This document shows, piece by piece, positions 51,746-63,697 of a stretch of 64,000 bases of DNA (its first letter is position 1; the number at the start of each line of letters is the position of its first letter). The translations under genes and the position numbers were made by a program. This stretch comes from Chrysogorgia sp. JL179-B06 (Eukaryota; Cnidaria; Anthozoa; Scleralcyonacea; Chrysogorgiidae), in contig JAYKKM010000056.1 in the NCBI GenBank assembly GCA_035772405.1, positions 542,501 to 606,500 of the forward strand, read 5' to 3'. Below the pieces are notes generated by a model, which saw only the letters and a program-made list of their open reading frames with translations, made no database searches and was not told the origin of the DNA.

Positions 51746-54008
51746 ATAGTGGTCTTACCTCAAATGATAAAAGGCGCAACTGTCAGTTTCACGCAAGGCG
51801 ATCTTCAGGCGAATGAAAAATTTCGATATTGATGGCCGCTTAAGTAGCTTTGGTGGAAAAGTGGGCGCGTGGTCGGTGCCGAAACAATGCATGCATTCCT
51901 CAAATTTTTGCGTTGCTAATTTTAAATTTGTTTTTGACGGCATGTCGAAATTATTTCTGATCTTTTGTTGAGTAGAAGATGTTTGTCTGCTTTCATTATA
52001 CAAAGTTTTTCTTCCAAACATAAATTGCATCTTTTTGATCCTCCGAATACGAAGCCGCTTTTTTCAAAATAGACCAGGTTATATTGAAATCTTGTTTCTT
52101 TTCTTTTTAACTCCAAATATGTTTCGAAAGTACTGTTTCGTTTAAATATATTTTGTTTTGAAATGACTTGGTGTGGTTTCTGTATCGCTCTTTAAAACTA
52201 CTTGCTGTCATGCCTATGTAGTGTTTGGTGCTGTTTGTGTCATTTGTGGAAACTGTTCCCTTGTATACTATGTTGTTTGTCAAGCACTGCCCAGGAAGTG
52301 GGCACTCTGCAGTTACAACTATTTGCGTTTTCATGTTGTGGCTTGTTTTTCCGAGTATGTGTGAGTTGTCTCTCATGATTGAGGATTTGATGTTATTCAT
52401 GCAACTATAACTAACTGACTTTTAGCGTGTTTTTATTGAAAATTTTGTGTAGTTTGTTTTCTGGTGGAAAATGCTTGTCTATAAGATTAAGGAAATTGCG
52501 TCCTATGTTTGTTTTGACATTTTTACTGTATGGTGGATTAAACCAAATAATATTCCGTTTCTGCGTGGTGTTTGTTGTGAGGTTTGCAGTGTGTAACTTG
52601 ATTTTCGTTAAAATTGCTGTGTCTTAATGCTTCTTGGTATAGTGGTGCAGATTCTTCGAATGTTGTGTTGTCTGATGAAAGAAGCGAAATGCGTTTATTT
52701 ATAGATGTTGGTAATTGTTTCAAAATGCTAGGATGGTGGTTTGATTGCATGTTTATGTATAATGATCGTCATTGGGCTTCCTAAAAGGTTTGTGTTTTCC
52801 ATTGCGAAGGTCGAAAGTGACGTCTAGAAAGTTTACTATGTGTAAATTTGCATCTGCTGTGATTTTGAGTCCAAACTGTTCGAAAATTTTGTGTAGATCT
52901 TTTCTTGTTTTGTCTGCCAATCGTGCGGTTTTGTTTTTTAATATAGCCAATCCGTCATCTCTATAAAGGCCAATGTTTTCTTTGCCAAACGTTTTTCCTA
53001 GGTTGTTTAAAATGAAAAGGCCAATTAGTTCGCAGATTTTGGCGCCGTCAAAGCTACCCATGGTAACATTAAATAAATTCTGGCTGCCTTTTTTGGTCCA
53101 TGGTTTTTCGTTATCAAAAAGAAGTGATTTTCTAGCATGCTTGATGACAGAAATCTCGTTTTCGTTAATTTTAGTCAAAGTTTTGGCCCAAGATATTGCT
53201 TGATCGAGCAAGTTTTCCGAAATTGAAGGGTAGAAATTGACAATTTCAAATGAAATAAAAGTATGTCTGTTTTTTTCGTTTATGTTTTCAAACCATTCAA
53301 TTACGTTTTGCGTGTTTCTCCATTGGTTTACCTTTTAAGTTTTTCTCAATTCGGAGTTAATTTTGTCAAGAAATACCTTGCTCAGTTTACCAGATTCGTT
53401 TTTTGCTGGGTTAATTAGTCGGCATGTTGGGTTGTTTTCGAAATTGTCTTTGAGTGAAATAAATGCTTCACGTTTTTTTGTCTGTTCAATTCTATCACTG
53501 ATATTTAGTTTGATCGAAATATGTTTTAATTCTTTGTCAATATGTGTTATTGAGTCCTCTGATCCATGTTTATATGTTTTTGTTATGTTATCATGTAGGA
53601 GCTTGTTGTATTTGTCGAGCGGGTTTTCATAAATATTTCTAGTTTTGTCGGCGAAAATGAAAATGTTAGATGACGAGTTAATTTTCTTTAAATCGTTTGC
53701 CAAAGATTGTTGAAATGGGTCTTGTGTGTTTTGAAATTTGATGTTTTCAATTAGATTAATTAGGTCATCTTCGAAAGGTTTAATTTCTTGAATTGTATGT
53801 GGTGTTTTGTTGGAAGGAAGTCCAAAAGAATTGTTTACGGTAGAGTTTTTGTTGCCGTTAAGGAAAAAATGAGCCTTCCATCTTATGCGTTTAATTACAC
53901 TTTCAACTTTTTCAATAAAACTTCTCAAATAAGCGTCCTGTGATGGTGTTGGGATGTTTTTCAGTGAATAATCAAATCGAAATTGTCTCATTTTTAGGTA
54001 TAAGAATG
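51746..54008 (-). mobile_element. Penelope-like retroelement, minus-strand copy
   Basis: From 5' (right) to 3' (left): N-terminal region at 53335-54021 (RIRWKAHFFLNGNKN); RT with FVSFE-type region near 53230 and IGLYRDDGLAIL (52753-53211); NFLDVTFDLRNGKHKPFRKP; a GIY-YIG endonuclease with VYKGTVS, HYIGMTASSFKERYRNH (52107-52400). Penelope elements combine exactly this RT and GIY-YIG nuclease. Frame breaks occur near 53211-53335, 52750 and 52540. A hammerhead-like motif lies in the 3' end (51775-51811). Confidence 0.85.
51775..51811 (-). ncRNA. Hammerhead-ribozyme-like motif, minus copy
   Basis: On the minus strand CTGAAGA (51802-51808) is followed by a CGC/GCG stem, GAAAC (51786-51790) and GTT, then GCG pairing with the CGC before the core. 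Penelope elements are known to carry minimal hammerheads in their terminal repeats. The stems are only 3 bp, so activity is uncertain. Confidence 0.45.
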
Positions 54009-54976
54009 AATAACTGCACAATTGGCAGACAAAACAAGAAAAGATCTACACAAAATTTTCGAACAGTTTGGACTCAAAATCACAGCAGATGCAAATTTAC
54101 ACGTAGTAAACTTTCTAGACGTCACTTTCGACCTTCGCAATGGAAAACACAAACCTTTCAGGAAGCCCAATGACGATCCATTATACATAAACATGCAATC
54201 AAACCACCCACCTAGCATTTTGAAACAATTACCAACATCTATAAATAAACGCATTTCGCTTCTTTCATCGGACAACACAACATTCGGAGAATCTGCACCA
54301 CTATACCAAGAAGCATTAAGACACAGCAATTGTAACCAAAATCTAAGTTACACACCGCAAACCTCACAACAAACACCACGCAGAAACCGACAACGGAATA
54401 TTATTTGGTTTAATCCACCATACAGTAAAAATGTCAAAACAAACATAGGACGCAAAGGCAACAGTTTCCACAAATGATACAAACAGCACCAAACACTACA
54501 TAGGCATGACAGCAAGTAGTTTTAAAGAGCGATACAGAAACCACACTAAGTCATTTCAAAACAAAATATATTTAAACGAAACAGAACTTTCGAAACATAT
54601 TTGGAGTTTAAAAGATAAGAAACAAAATTTCAATATAACCTGGTCTATTTTGAAAAAGCGGCTTTGTATTCGGGAGGATCAAAAAGATGCAATTTATGTT
54701 TGGAAGAAAAACTTTGTATAATGAAAGCAGACAAACATTTTCTACTCAACAAAAGATCAGAACTCATTTTGACATGCCGTCATAAAAACAAATTTAAAAT
54801 TAGCAACGCAAAAATTTGAGGAATGCATGCATTGTTTCGGCACCCACTACACCCACCTTTCGACCAAAGTTACTTAAGCGGCCATCAATATCGAAATTTT
54901 TCATTCGCCTGAAGATCGCCTTGCGTGAAACTGACAGTTGCGGCTTTTATCATTTTGAGGTAAGACCACTTTCACT
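54009..54976 (+). mobile_element. Penelope-like retroelement, plus-strand 3' fragment (head-to-head)
   Basis: It starts with TTGGCAGACAAAACAAG, equivalent to about 52920 of the minus copy, and runs through FEQFGLKITADANLHVVNF (54022-54477) and the GIY-YIG end (54506-54721, MTASSFKERYRNH) to the same 3' terminus as the other copy. The copies meet 5' end to 5' end at about 54008. Inverted partial copies are a known product of Penelope insertion. Confidence 0.85.
54906..54942 (+). ncRNA. Hammerhead-ribozyme-like motif, plus copy
   Basis: CGC (54906-54908), CTGAAGA (54909-54915), stem CGC/GCG (54917-54919, 54923-54925), GAAAC (54927-54931), TGACA, GTT (54937-54939), GCG (54940-54942). The order fits a type I hammerhead with a one-pair stem III. 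The core is identical in both copies. Confidence 0.45.
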
Positions 54977-55060
54977 ATATATTCGTTCTACCTTTATGGT
55001 ATTGAGCACTTTCAACGTTCCGTGAACAACATCACATTCCTTTTGTATATATATATATTT

Positions 55061-55165
55061 AGCAATTATACCATGAGCTCAAGTCGTATATGAGCTGATA
55101 GCCGACGAGGCGAAGCCGAGTTGGCTATCGGCTCATATACGGTGAGAGCGAATGGTATAATTGCT
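55061..55165. repeat. 105-bp double-stem palindrome
   Basis: The outer stem AGCAATTATACCAT (55061-55074 with 55152-55165) is perfect. The inner stem CGTATATGAGCTGATAGCC (55085-55103 with 55123-55141) has one mismatch. The tip contains GGCGAAGCC. It directly abuts the left inverted repeat of the Crypton-bearing element. Confidence 0.85.
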
Positions 55166-56791
55166 TTATAAGATCAGCAAACACCGTATAATACATTAAA
55201 AAATTATTTGTATTTATTGATTAATTTAACATCATTACATCAACAATTTAAAATTAACGACTTCCGCGCGGCCGACTTCTGCGAACGACAAATTACATGT
55301 AACTTCTGTCATGCTCAATAACAAAATCTGTGATCAGTGTTTGTCAAAGAAAAGTCAAGACTCGAACGCGTGGTTTACAACAGACCACTACAAGTTTTAA
55401 ATGATATTCAACGTTGATCATATTGAAATGCATCAGTTATAAATAAACGTTGCAGTTATTAAAATTGAATGTTGGGCCGTTAGCCAAATGAGTGCTTTGA
55501 TTGCATACAGTGATGGTTTGGTTTTCGCCGTTGACATTGCCGGGTCGGGAAGCATCTCGTTCAAATGAATCGCCGGGATTTTCAATATCTTGCTCCGTAT
55601 TTTCTTAATGCTTCGATGGACTGATCAGATTTATGGCCAGTGACGGATTTTATGTGTCGAGTTTCGACATGTGCTTCGGACAAAGCGGTTACCGAAGTAG
55701 CTCTGATTGAGTGGTTTGTGAGAGGTGGATCTATTCCTGCTTTTGTTGTCATCTGGCGAAGCATGTTGCCCAACGTCGATTCACCGATGGGGGAATTATA
55801 ATACCAGACATTGCTTTGAGCGTTGACGTTGTCTAACTTTGGGCCTTTGGAAAAGGGCATCACAACTCGGATTCAAATGACTGAGGTAATTGTGGATGGT
55901 TTTAACGGGACAAAACCGTGACTGTGGTTTGGCAAATATTTTCCCATCTGATTCATCTTCGACATCACCGAAACCGCCTTGGTGGTTCTTCGTGGTAGGA
56001 ATAGAGCCAGCAGCTTCTCTATTTAACTCAAAATACACTTTCCCTTCTGCTGTGGATCTCAAGGCAAGCATGTTTGGTTTGAGCTGCCTCTGGTTCTCTC
56101 TTCCTAAACAACAACTTTATTTGTTGTTGTGTTACTGGCTTTTTGTGTACCAGGCCTGTTATTTTGCCTGTTTTTCTGAGATGTTTAACAAAGGCGTCAA
56201 GTACGGAATTTGCTTCGGAGAAATTGGGGTCACCAATGATTGAAAAACCTTTGTTGTTTTGTGGACTTCTTCAAAACTTGTCAATGGCGGCCCGAATGGA
56301 TTTCATCGTGTTTTTTTTGTAGTAAGTCCCGTCTGCTTGCCTAGCCGACGTGTAGAAGAGCTTCAGGCATTAATTCAACTCCGTTTTTGACATTTCGGTT
56401 ATGTATGGACCTTTAGAAAGCTCAGTAGAAGACATGAACCAATCTAGAATTTTAAATATTTTAATATTGTTTGGTTTTAAAATAATTCCCGCTTTTTGTA
56501 CGTAGAAAAATTGCAAAAAAATATGTTCAGTATTTGTTTACTTTTTTGTTAATGTTATTTATTGGCAATTACTTACCATTGAATATTTTAATTCCATACT
56601 TTGTCATCTTTTTTGTGTTTTTTGGTGTTGTATTATTCAGCAAAATTTGTATTTCATCCTCACTCACTTGGGAAAAACGTTCAGCCATTTTGTTTTTTTC
56701 ATTATTAATGGTATATGAGGTGATATACGGCTAGTAGCAGAACCAATCAAATTGCAGAATAGCTCATATACGGTGTTTGCTGATCTTATAA
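55166..56791. mobile_element. Element with 25-bp inverted ends carrying a Crypton-type recombinase
   Basis: TTATAAGATCAGCAAACACC followed by GTATA (55166-55190) is perfectly inverted at 56767-56791. It encloses the tyrosine recombinase remnant at 55582-56400. Cryptons normally lack terminal inverted repeats, so this is either an unusual element or a recombinase gene captured by, or inserted in, a TIR element. Confidence 0.65.
55582..56400 (-). pseudogene. Crypton-type tyrosine recombinase, broken
   Basis: On the minus strand: an N-terminal helical DNA-binding part (IGDPNFSEANSVLDAFVKHL, about 56170-56240), then [20 protein letters not shown] (55796-56071) and the catalytic end [15 protein letters not shown] with H-x-x-R, followed by [14 protein letters not shown] and a C-terminal tyrosine. 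The frame changes near 55845 and again near 56090. These recombinases cut and rejoin DNA through a covalent tyrosine link. The copy is inactive as read. Confidence 0.75.
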
Positions 56792-57319
56792 ATATATATA
56801 TATATGGTTTAGCAATTAGTTTAGCTTATATTATATAATCTTCTGTTACTACATGATCTTAAGTTTTCTAAGCACTGTGTGTTTATTATACTGTACTTAT
56901 ACTAAAGAACTAACTATTCTAATGGAGATCTATTATGACTTGCTGTAAACTTGTGTTCAATCAAGTAAAAATAGAATCTCTTTTTCAGGTTATGGTTTTG
57001 ACAAAACTGATCTTAATCGCACTAGTTACATACGTTGAGTACTCAAGTTATATTGTACATCATTTGGTTCATCTGACTCCATCACAATTTCACCTGATGA
57101 AGAGTAATCTTCAAAATAAACAAATATGAAACTTGTACTGTAAGTACATTATTAATTGTTAAAGTAGTACAATCAAGCACCAAAATAGGAATTATAGACC
57201 ACTTGCACCTGACTTCAAAACGGCCATCTTGGGACAATTTCAATGGAGATTAATATCATTATTCTACATAATAGACCAGCATAATTATGCATGGTGGGGT
57301 GTTGCTTTGTTTGTAATAA
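56792..57319. other. Non-coding stretch
   Basis: No gene supported; A/T-rich, with a CCTGATGAAGAGTAATCTTC word at 57092 of the kind seen near Penelope 3' ends but lacking a GAAA box. Confidence 0.4.
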
Positions 57320-58148
57320 TCGCAGTTAATAGACGAAATGACTTAGAAAATGATGATATAGAAATGCTTTGGGTTGAATTTAAAAAACATAATTTTTACA
57401 CTAAGCTAAATTCTGACCCCACTCTCTCACCAAAAAACCATCAAAACTACTATTAACAATTTTATCCAAACTGGTGAACCACCTGACTATGCTTCGAATC
57501 TTATTTTAACTACACCCAGAACGCCTAGTTTAGTTTATATATTTCCTACCTAAAATTCATAAACCCAGCAATCCTGACTATTGTTTCTGCTTGTAGCTGC
57601 CCTACTGAACTTCTTTCCAGTTTTTTTAACAATGTTATGTCCCCTTTAGTTAAGAAACTAATTCTTTTATTAAAGATACCAAACATGCGTTGCAGATTTT
57701 CGACCGATTATATTTCAACAGTTCCGATAAATATATTTTCACCATGGACGTTAAATCCCTATACACTGTTATTCTATATTGTGGTGGCCTTGAAGTTTTG
57801 CTTTGATAAGCAGGCAAAAAAATAGATTTCCATGTTGATAGAAATAGATAGGTGAATAGATTTCCATGTTGTTTTGCTTTGAACTTCGCAGAACTAGTGC
57901 TTACCCTCGATAATTTTTCATTTGAGGCCAGACCAATTTAATTTTGTTTCTCGGATTTTTCCACTGTAGCAGTGACCTGGCAGATAAATCAAATTTTAAA
58001 CATCTGAGTGAGCAGTAAATCTGCAACCACAGCAATATAGATCGCCCTAGTAATATAGATCGCCCTAGTAATATAGATCGCCCTGGTCTATTCACACAAG
58101 CGGGATGCCTAGAACTTCCAAAAAGCACGCACAAACACGCAAATATAT

Positions 58149-60912
58149 TAAGGTGGTCTTATACATTGTAGTTCTGAAAAAATAATTTTTTTGACTTTAT
58201 AAATTTTGGCCCTCTATGATATGCACTTTCATGCTAGCATAGTATTTTTGTAGTATCTGAGTTCCTAAGGGGTAAATTTTAATCAAACTTGCCTAATATT
58301 GAAATTGGCACATAGCAACCGAATGTGGTTAAATCGATGTTATTTGCTCGGTATTTTTGACCAAAATAGTCCATACTTGTACTTGCTTACCCCTCCCATA
58401 TTACCCTTGTATTTGAAGCCAGTATAGTATATATTAAATGAAGTACAACGTCTATTTTGTTTGAAGTTTCAACTGAAGTCTTTCTTACAATGCCATCTTG
58501 TATTTTAAAGTTTCAGTAATTTTCTTGGTTTTTAATTGTGGTTTACTTCTTTGAAAAGGCCTAGGCTACGTTCTGGCTATTCAAAGATGCGTAACTTTAG
58601 TGGAAATCAGTTCACGGTAAACTCAAAACGTGTGAAAACGAGCGAAACGTCCACCGCAAGTACGAGCGAAGAAAATGTGTATGAATCAACATCAAAAGAC
58701 CAAGCCGCAAACACATGTACGTCAGCGCCGGCTAGAAAAATTGGTTTAGTTGATAAAGAAAGTGCTCTTTTGACGAGTGAATATCAATTGAGTGGTTATC
58801 GAATCATCGATGTTGATATTTTGGGGAACATCTTTAAATCCATGCCATGCAAGGTATGTTTGGAGTGCCAGTTAGAACTTGTTGAAGATGATACCAAGCG
58901 GATGGGTAGTGCTTCGTTTCTTTCTCTTCACTGTAGCTCGTGTGGACACTCTGAAGAGTTCTATACTTCAACAAAAGTGGGTCATTGTTTTGAACTAAAC
59001 AGGAGATTGATCTATGGAATGAGGTCTATTGGTTGTGGCTTATCTGGGTTGCAAAGATTCTGCTCAACAATGGACATGCCCCAACCTGTTAATCCGAGGG
59101 CTAATAGTTACCACACAAAAGCCATCTTGCGTGCTACCAGGGATGTTGCTGAATCAACCATGAAAGATGCGAACTCCATAATTTAAAAAGTGATGAGGTT
59201 GGTGAGAATCGAGTTCTTAAAACTGCTATTTCATGTGATGGTACGTGGCAAAGAAGGGGATTCTCTTCGTTACATGGTTGTGTTACGGCAATCTCTATGG
59301 AGACTGGTAAAATTTTAGACGTGGAGCCTCTCAGTAAAGTGTGTCACAGCTGTAAGAAGTTTGAAGGCAAAGATGATTTAGAGACTGAACGTTTGAAAGC
59401 GGAACATGCCTCAAAATGTAAAACAAACTATAGTGGATCGGCACCAGCTATGGAGCCTGAAGGCACAAAGCGTATATTTAAGCGCTCAGTAAGTTCTCAT
59501 AAACTTCAGTATAATGAACTGTTTGGTGATGGAGACAGCAAGAGCTTTAGTGCAATTGAAAACATTTACAAAGAGGATTATGATGTTGTTGTGAAGAAAA
59601 AGGAATGTGTTGGGCATGTGCAAAAACGTCTTGGGACAGCATTGAGAAAACTAAAAAAAGAAAACAAAGGGTTGGGTGGAAAGGGAAAGTTGACAGATAG
59701 CATGATTGACAAGATGCAGAAATACTACGGAATTGCCATAAGAAGCAACACTGGAAATCTTGATGACATGAAGAAAAATGTCATTGCAACGCTTTTCCAC
59801 TGTGCCTCAACAGATAAGCGGCCTTTGCACTCTACGTATTGTCCTCCCCTGGAAAGGATAGTTGGTGTGGATACATGAGGGATAAGGCTCTAAAAACCAC
59901 AACCTACAAGAATGGTAAAGGTTTGCCTGTTGATGTGACAGTGGCTCTAAAGCCTGTGTATGCCCGTCTAAGTGATGAAACGTTGCTAAAAAAGTGCCTG
60001 GATGGAAAGACGCAGAACCAGAATGAATCTTTCAATGGCATGATTTGGCGATGGGTGCCAAAAACAGTGTTTGTGGGGTCGGATGTCTTCAAAATGGGAA
60101 TATATGATGCTGTTGCACATTTTAATATGGGTGAGAAGGCTACTACAAAAGTCCTCGAAGCAATGGGATTGAATGTGGGAGGCCTAAATGAAGCTGGAGT
60201 TATCCAAGCAGATCGGCTGCGAGTAAGAAAGGCTAATTATAAAGCAAAGACAGACACAAAAAAAGAAGAAAGGTCCTCAGAGGCAAGAGAAAAAAGACAT
60301 GGGACAAGAATAAGGAAAAGGAAGGAGAAACATATGCAGCTGGCTCATTTTAAACTTTCCAGATGCCTATTCAAGCCTTTGAATTAGGATTGTTTGTCGA
60401 AAACATACCTACGAATATTTTAAACTTAATTTTCCCTAATTGTCAATTCACGAGACGGTAAAAACTCTCCTGGGTTTACTATTTATCCAATCAAGGTGAA
60501 ATTTTTAGCATTTACTCATTACTGTTAAAGCTTTGATGTGAACCTAAAAAATACTATGTGTGAGTTATACATGCCACAGGGCAACCCTATTAATGAACTC
60601 AACATGCCCATATTTTCATTCATCTATAAACAGAAGTAAAATTTATACACTCAATGCACATCATAGATAGGTCTATTTTGTATCCTTTAAAGCTGTTTGG
60701 GAGATCATTTGTAGTTTACTTTGGCTCCTATCATTTGTGGCGCAAACACCATATTTTACTCCATAGGGGGTCCTATCTTGGTTGCTATGGCAACAACAAA
60801 TGTATAAGTGAGTGATTTTGTGTCAGCCACCCATATTCTATAATATTAGAGTAAAAAATCAGGAAAAATTAAATTAGGAAAAAACGTTTTCAATGTATAA
60901 GACCACCTTAAT
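58149..60912 (+). mobile_element. Mutator-like element with TIRs
   Basis: The left TIR TTAAGGTGGTCTTATACATTG-type sequence (58149) is perfectly inverted at 60891-60912. It contains one transposase gene (58536-60387). Flanks are A/T-rich, so the expected 9-bp duplication could not be fixed. Confidence 0.85.
58536..60387 (+). pseudogene. Mutator-like transposase, two frame changes
   Basis: The N-terminal linker (RVKTSETSTASTSEE) leads to a zinc-like CKVCLECQ / CSSCGH region and a helical part (58536-59186). After a one-base change near 59180 come ISCDGTWQRRGFSSLHG (first D), CHSCKKFEG, FGDGDSKSFSAI (second D), CVGHVQKRLG and GKGKLTDSMID. A second change near 59850 leads to KDSWCGYM, KTQNQNESFNGMIWRW (catalytic E) and a K/R-rich tail. 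Only two single-base changes separate it from an open gene, making it better kept than the 27961 copy. Confidence 0.85.
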
Positions 60913-61622
60913 ATTAAAATAAATGGCAACAGGCCACTGAAGGTGTTCTGCCAACTAGTTTTTAAAATTGTTTGTGGTCAGACAGTTTTTTGGTTTACAA
61001 TAGAGATCCACGCATCTGACGCCGCCATTCTGCAAGCAAGCACTCACGTGAGCCTAATTTCCATACTTCACCCGGAAGCAAACGAATAAATTTGAACAAA
61101 TTTATTTTATTTACGAAAATTCACGAAAGTGACCTGGCCGGATCCAAGAAACATAAAATTTAATTGGTCTGGCCTGCAGGTGAACATTATCAACAGATAA
61201 GTGGTGTTACAATGGGCACAAAAATGGGTCCTTTAAGCTATGCTGATTTATTTGTTGGTTATGTTGAAAGAGACAGATCTTCGAACAATGCACGGGCCTT
61301 TTGCCTGATTTCCTTTGGCAGATACATCGACAACCGTTTAATAATTTTGTGAAATATTTTTATTTCAGGTTTTATTTTAGATATGGATATATGATTTTTA
61401 TTACCTTGAGTTGCTGAATCATTTGCGCTGGGTTCTTTATCTGGTACTCTTGCCACTTTACCAGGTGAGGAGTGACCTGAAAAGTTATATAAGGTACATT
61501 GTTAAGGTAAAACTTCTAGATTAGGATATTATTACTAGTGAAATCTATAGTCGACTAACTTGTTAAATTAGTATACTTTTTTATGATGTTCAGTTTCAAG
61601 TAACTGGGAGGTAAGGCCTTCA

Positions 61623-63111
61623 TACAGTACTGCTCAGAATTAACCTAACGAAAAACGCGTTCGAAAAGCGTTCCGAACGCGTGCGGAACGGGTTCCGAAC
61701 GAGGTCGGAATGCATAAGGTTCAAATATCGTGACCAAATCGGCCCCGGTTCGGCGATCTTCGCTGTTTTCCGAACGTTAATTGTTAGTCGAATCTATTAA
61801 GGCCTGTCTCAACACACTGGGATCATTTAAATGATAGAAAACTGCGCTAACTCTACGACTGTTAAAAAATATGTAAGAAACTGGATATAAACGGCGAACT
61901 GAATAGGCTTTCTTAATCCTAGTGTGTTGAGACAGGCCGAAGTGAGTCTATTTCAAAGAGATTTGATTAATTCAAATCTGTGGTCTTGCTTGAAGAATGA
62001 AGATCTCTTTAGTATCGGGACATTTTTAATCGAAGAATGAAGGCGCTCGAAGTTCGATGAATTCGACGAGCAAAGATGAATTTCGAGGCGCATGTTGTCA
62101 AATTACATGGTATTTAAACGAAAGAAAACTGAGCTAACTCTACGACTGTTAAAATATATGTAAGAAACTGGATATAAATGGCGGCTCTTACTTCGTGTAC
62201 CGGACACAGAAATTTGCATGAGTAAAATGTTAGTTTGCACTGTATAGAACTGCATCCTCTTTAAAAAATCCCGTTTATTTTATCTAGGATAGATTTAATT
62301 CACGAATTGGACAATTCCAGGACAAAAATAAAGGAGATATTTTAAAGAACAAGTTCTACACAAGTAAGAGCCAAAGCGGCGAACTGAATAGGCTTTCTTA
62401 CAATGTAATTTGACAACATGCGCCTCGAAATTAATCTTTGCTCGTCGAATTCATCGAACTTCGAACACAGAGCGTCCCGATACTAAAGAGATCATCGTTC
62501 TTCAAGCAAACCCAAGACACCACAGACTTGAATTTGTAACTATTGTTTTGACGTCTGATATATCATATATATTCGTTACGGAACACATATGGCTTCACGA
62601 CATGCAATGATGCGAAGCGGAAGCTAACTTGAGGCAGCGAGGATCAAAGCAACAAGTGGGCGACCAAATCATATATAAACGACATACAGTTATTTCAGTA
62701 TTTTTCTAGACTAGTATAAATATATTTATAGATAAACTTAGGACGTAGCACTTTGCAAATATTCATGCATCAATCGTCAGCGATTGAACAATACAACAGC
62801 GAAGACTTTTCGTGATGCTCTTTATTTACTCTCCCGTCTAACGATATGATTTTGAATAGGGGGAAAATCACGCTTTCAAAGGATGACAATTTAACGTACT
62901 TTCTCCTTTAATCTCGTTTAATAAATCATATACCGCAAGCACTCCAACAACGATTTTAGTTTTGGCTAAAGTCGGAGATTAAGCTAAATCAAAATTTACG
63001 ACGAGCGTTTCAACTAAACCCACAATGGCGTTCCGAACGCGTTTGGAATGAGCTCCAACCACGAGTTCCGAACGCGAACGCAGTGTTCGGTTATTTCTGA
63101 GCAGTACTGTA
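61623..63111. mobile_element. Long-TIR foldback element with a nested MITE
   Basis: TACAGTACTGCTCAGAAT-type ends at 61623 and 63091-63111 are inverted, and inverted similarity extends about 700 bp inward (GCGCATGTTGTCAAATTACA, ATCGGGAC, GAAGATCTCTTTAGT words). A smaller MITE, 61801-61938, with GGCCTGTCTCAACACACT ends sits in the left arm. No transposase gene is present. A solo arm is at 47012. Confidence 0.8.
61801..61938. mobile_element. 138-bp nested MITE
   Basis: GGCCTGTCTCAACACACTGG (61801) is inverted at 61916-61938 with one difference. The interior words CTAACTCTACGACTGTTAAA recur at 62140-62165 outside it, so its boundaries may be blurred by a second copy. Confidence 0.75.
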
Positions 63112-63642
63112 ATTCTCACATTGCCGCCTATCTCCAGATTTGAAAATTGGCGATACACACGCGTGCTTTCATTCGTCCATCCAATATAAATGCCCGTTGC
63201 AAGGGACAAGTTAAATATAAACGTTAGCAACGGTGCAATAATACTCATGACAATTTCAGTATTTTGGCAGGAATTTTATCCAGGTCAGTTGCTTTGGATG
63301 CTTTTAGGCCTTATAAGGTCGCGGCAACACCCAGTTTGCAGAGTATGGCAGAACTCGACGAGATCTCACGCGTGCAAATAAATTTTAGTGAGTGCATCGC
63401 GTGCAAACCGACAGGTACCTTGGCTCCCGTGTGCATCTCTTGGCGAGAATCAACTAGCGCAACTTCTAAGTTCTGACGAAATATCTCTTCACTCTTGAGT
63501 TGTGTCTAACGATTAAAATAATTCTCAGATTCGATCAACAGACTGAACAAAGGTTAGAAGAAGTAGTTCAAGTACTTCGTTTAGCGAAACAAAGCGGCAA
63601 CTGTCAATCGCCCACGGTCATTTTGATCAGTGCTCATTTATT
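63112..63642. other. Non-coding stretch
   Basis: No coding region supported; possible intron preceding the short exon at 63643. Confidence 0.35.
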
Positions 63643-63697
63643 TCAGTCTCAGACTGCGTTGCACCTCTGGGAAGCCAGAAAGACAGGCTTTATGATG
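63643..63697 (+). CDS. Possible short host exon (F5/8-type start)
   Basis: An acceptor-like CATTTATTTCAG ends at about 63642 and a donor GTAAGT begins at 63698. Between them one frame reads SDCVAPLGSQKDRLYD, resembling the C-x-x-PLG opening of discoidin (F5/8 C) domains. At 55 bp this is weak evidence. The remaining 300 bp show nothing further. Confidence 0.22.

Larger units (their letters stand above)
57926..61174. mobile_element. TIR element inserted into Penelope and itself carrying a Mutator-like element
   Basis: GGCCAGACCAATTTAATTTT followed by GTTTCT (57926) is inverted at the right end (to 61174). The left interior has three 18-bp repeats AATATAGATCGCCCTAGT (58033-58086). No target duplication was found. 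Its middle is occupied by the Mutator-like element at 58149-60912. Confidence 0.7.
57320..61352 (+). mobile_element. Second, degraded Penelope-like element, split by a nested insertion
   Basis: The left part (about 57320-57925) encodes NFYTKLNSDPTLS, FIQTGEPPDYASNLIL, CPTELLSSFFNNVMSPLVKK and LVLTLDNFSFE in several frames, the N-terminal half of the RT. The right part (61175-61352) continues with EHYQQISGVTMGTKMGP and FGRYIDNRL, where the usual YIDD is YIDN. The intervening 57926-61174 is a later insertion. Confidence 0.7.

Noticed and set aside
51531..51779. ORF of 82 codons with CLCVYMS-like repeats
   Set aside because: It is translation of a compound microsatellite.
57092..57135. A third hammerhead (CCTGATGAAGAG...)
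   Set aside because: CTGATGA is present but no GAAA box follows at a workable distance.
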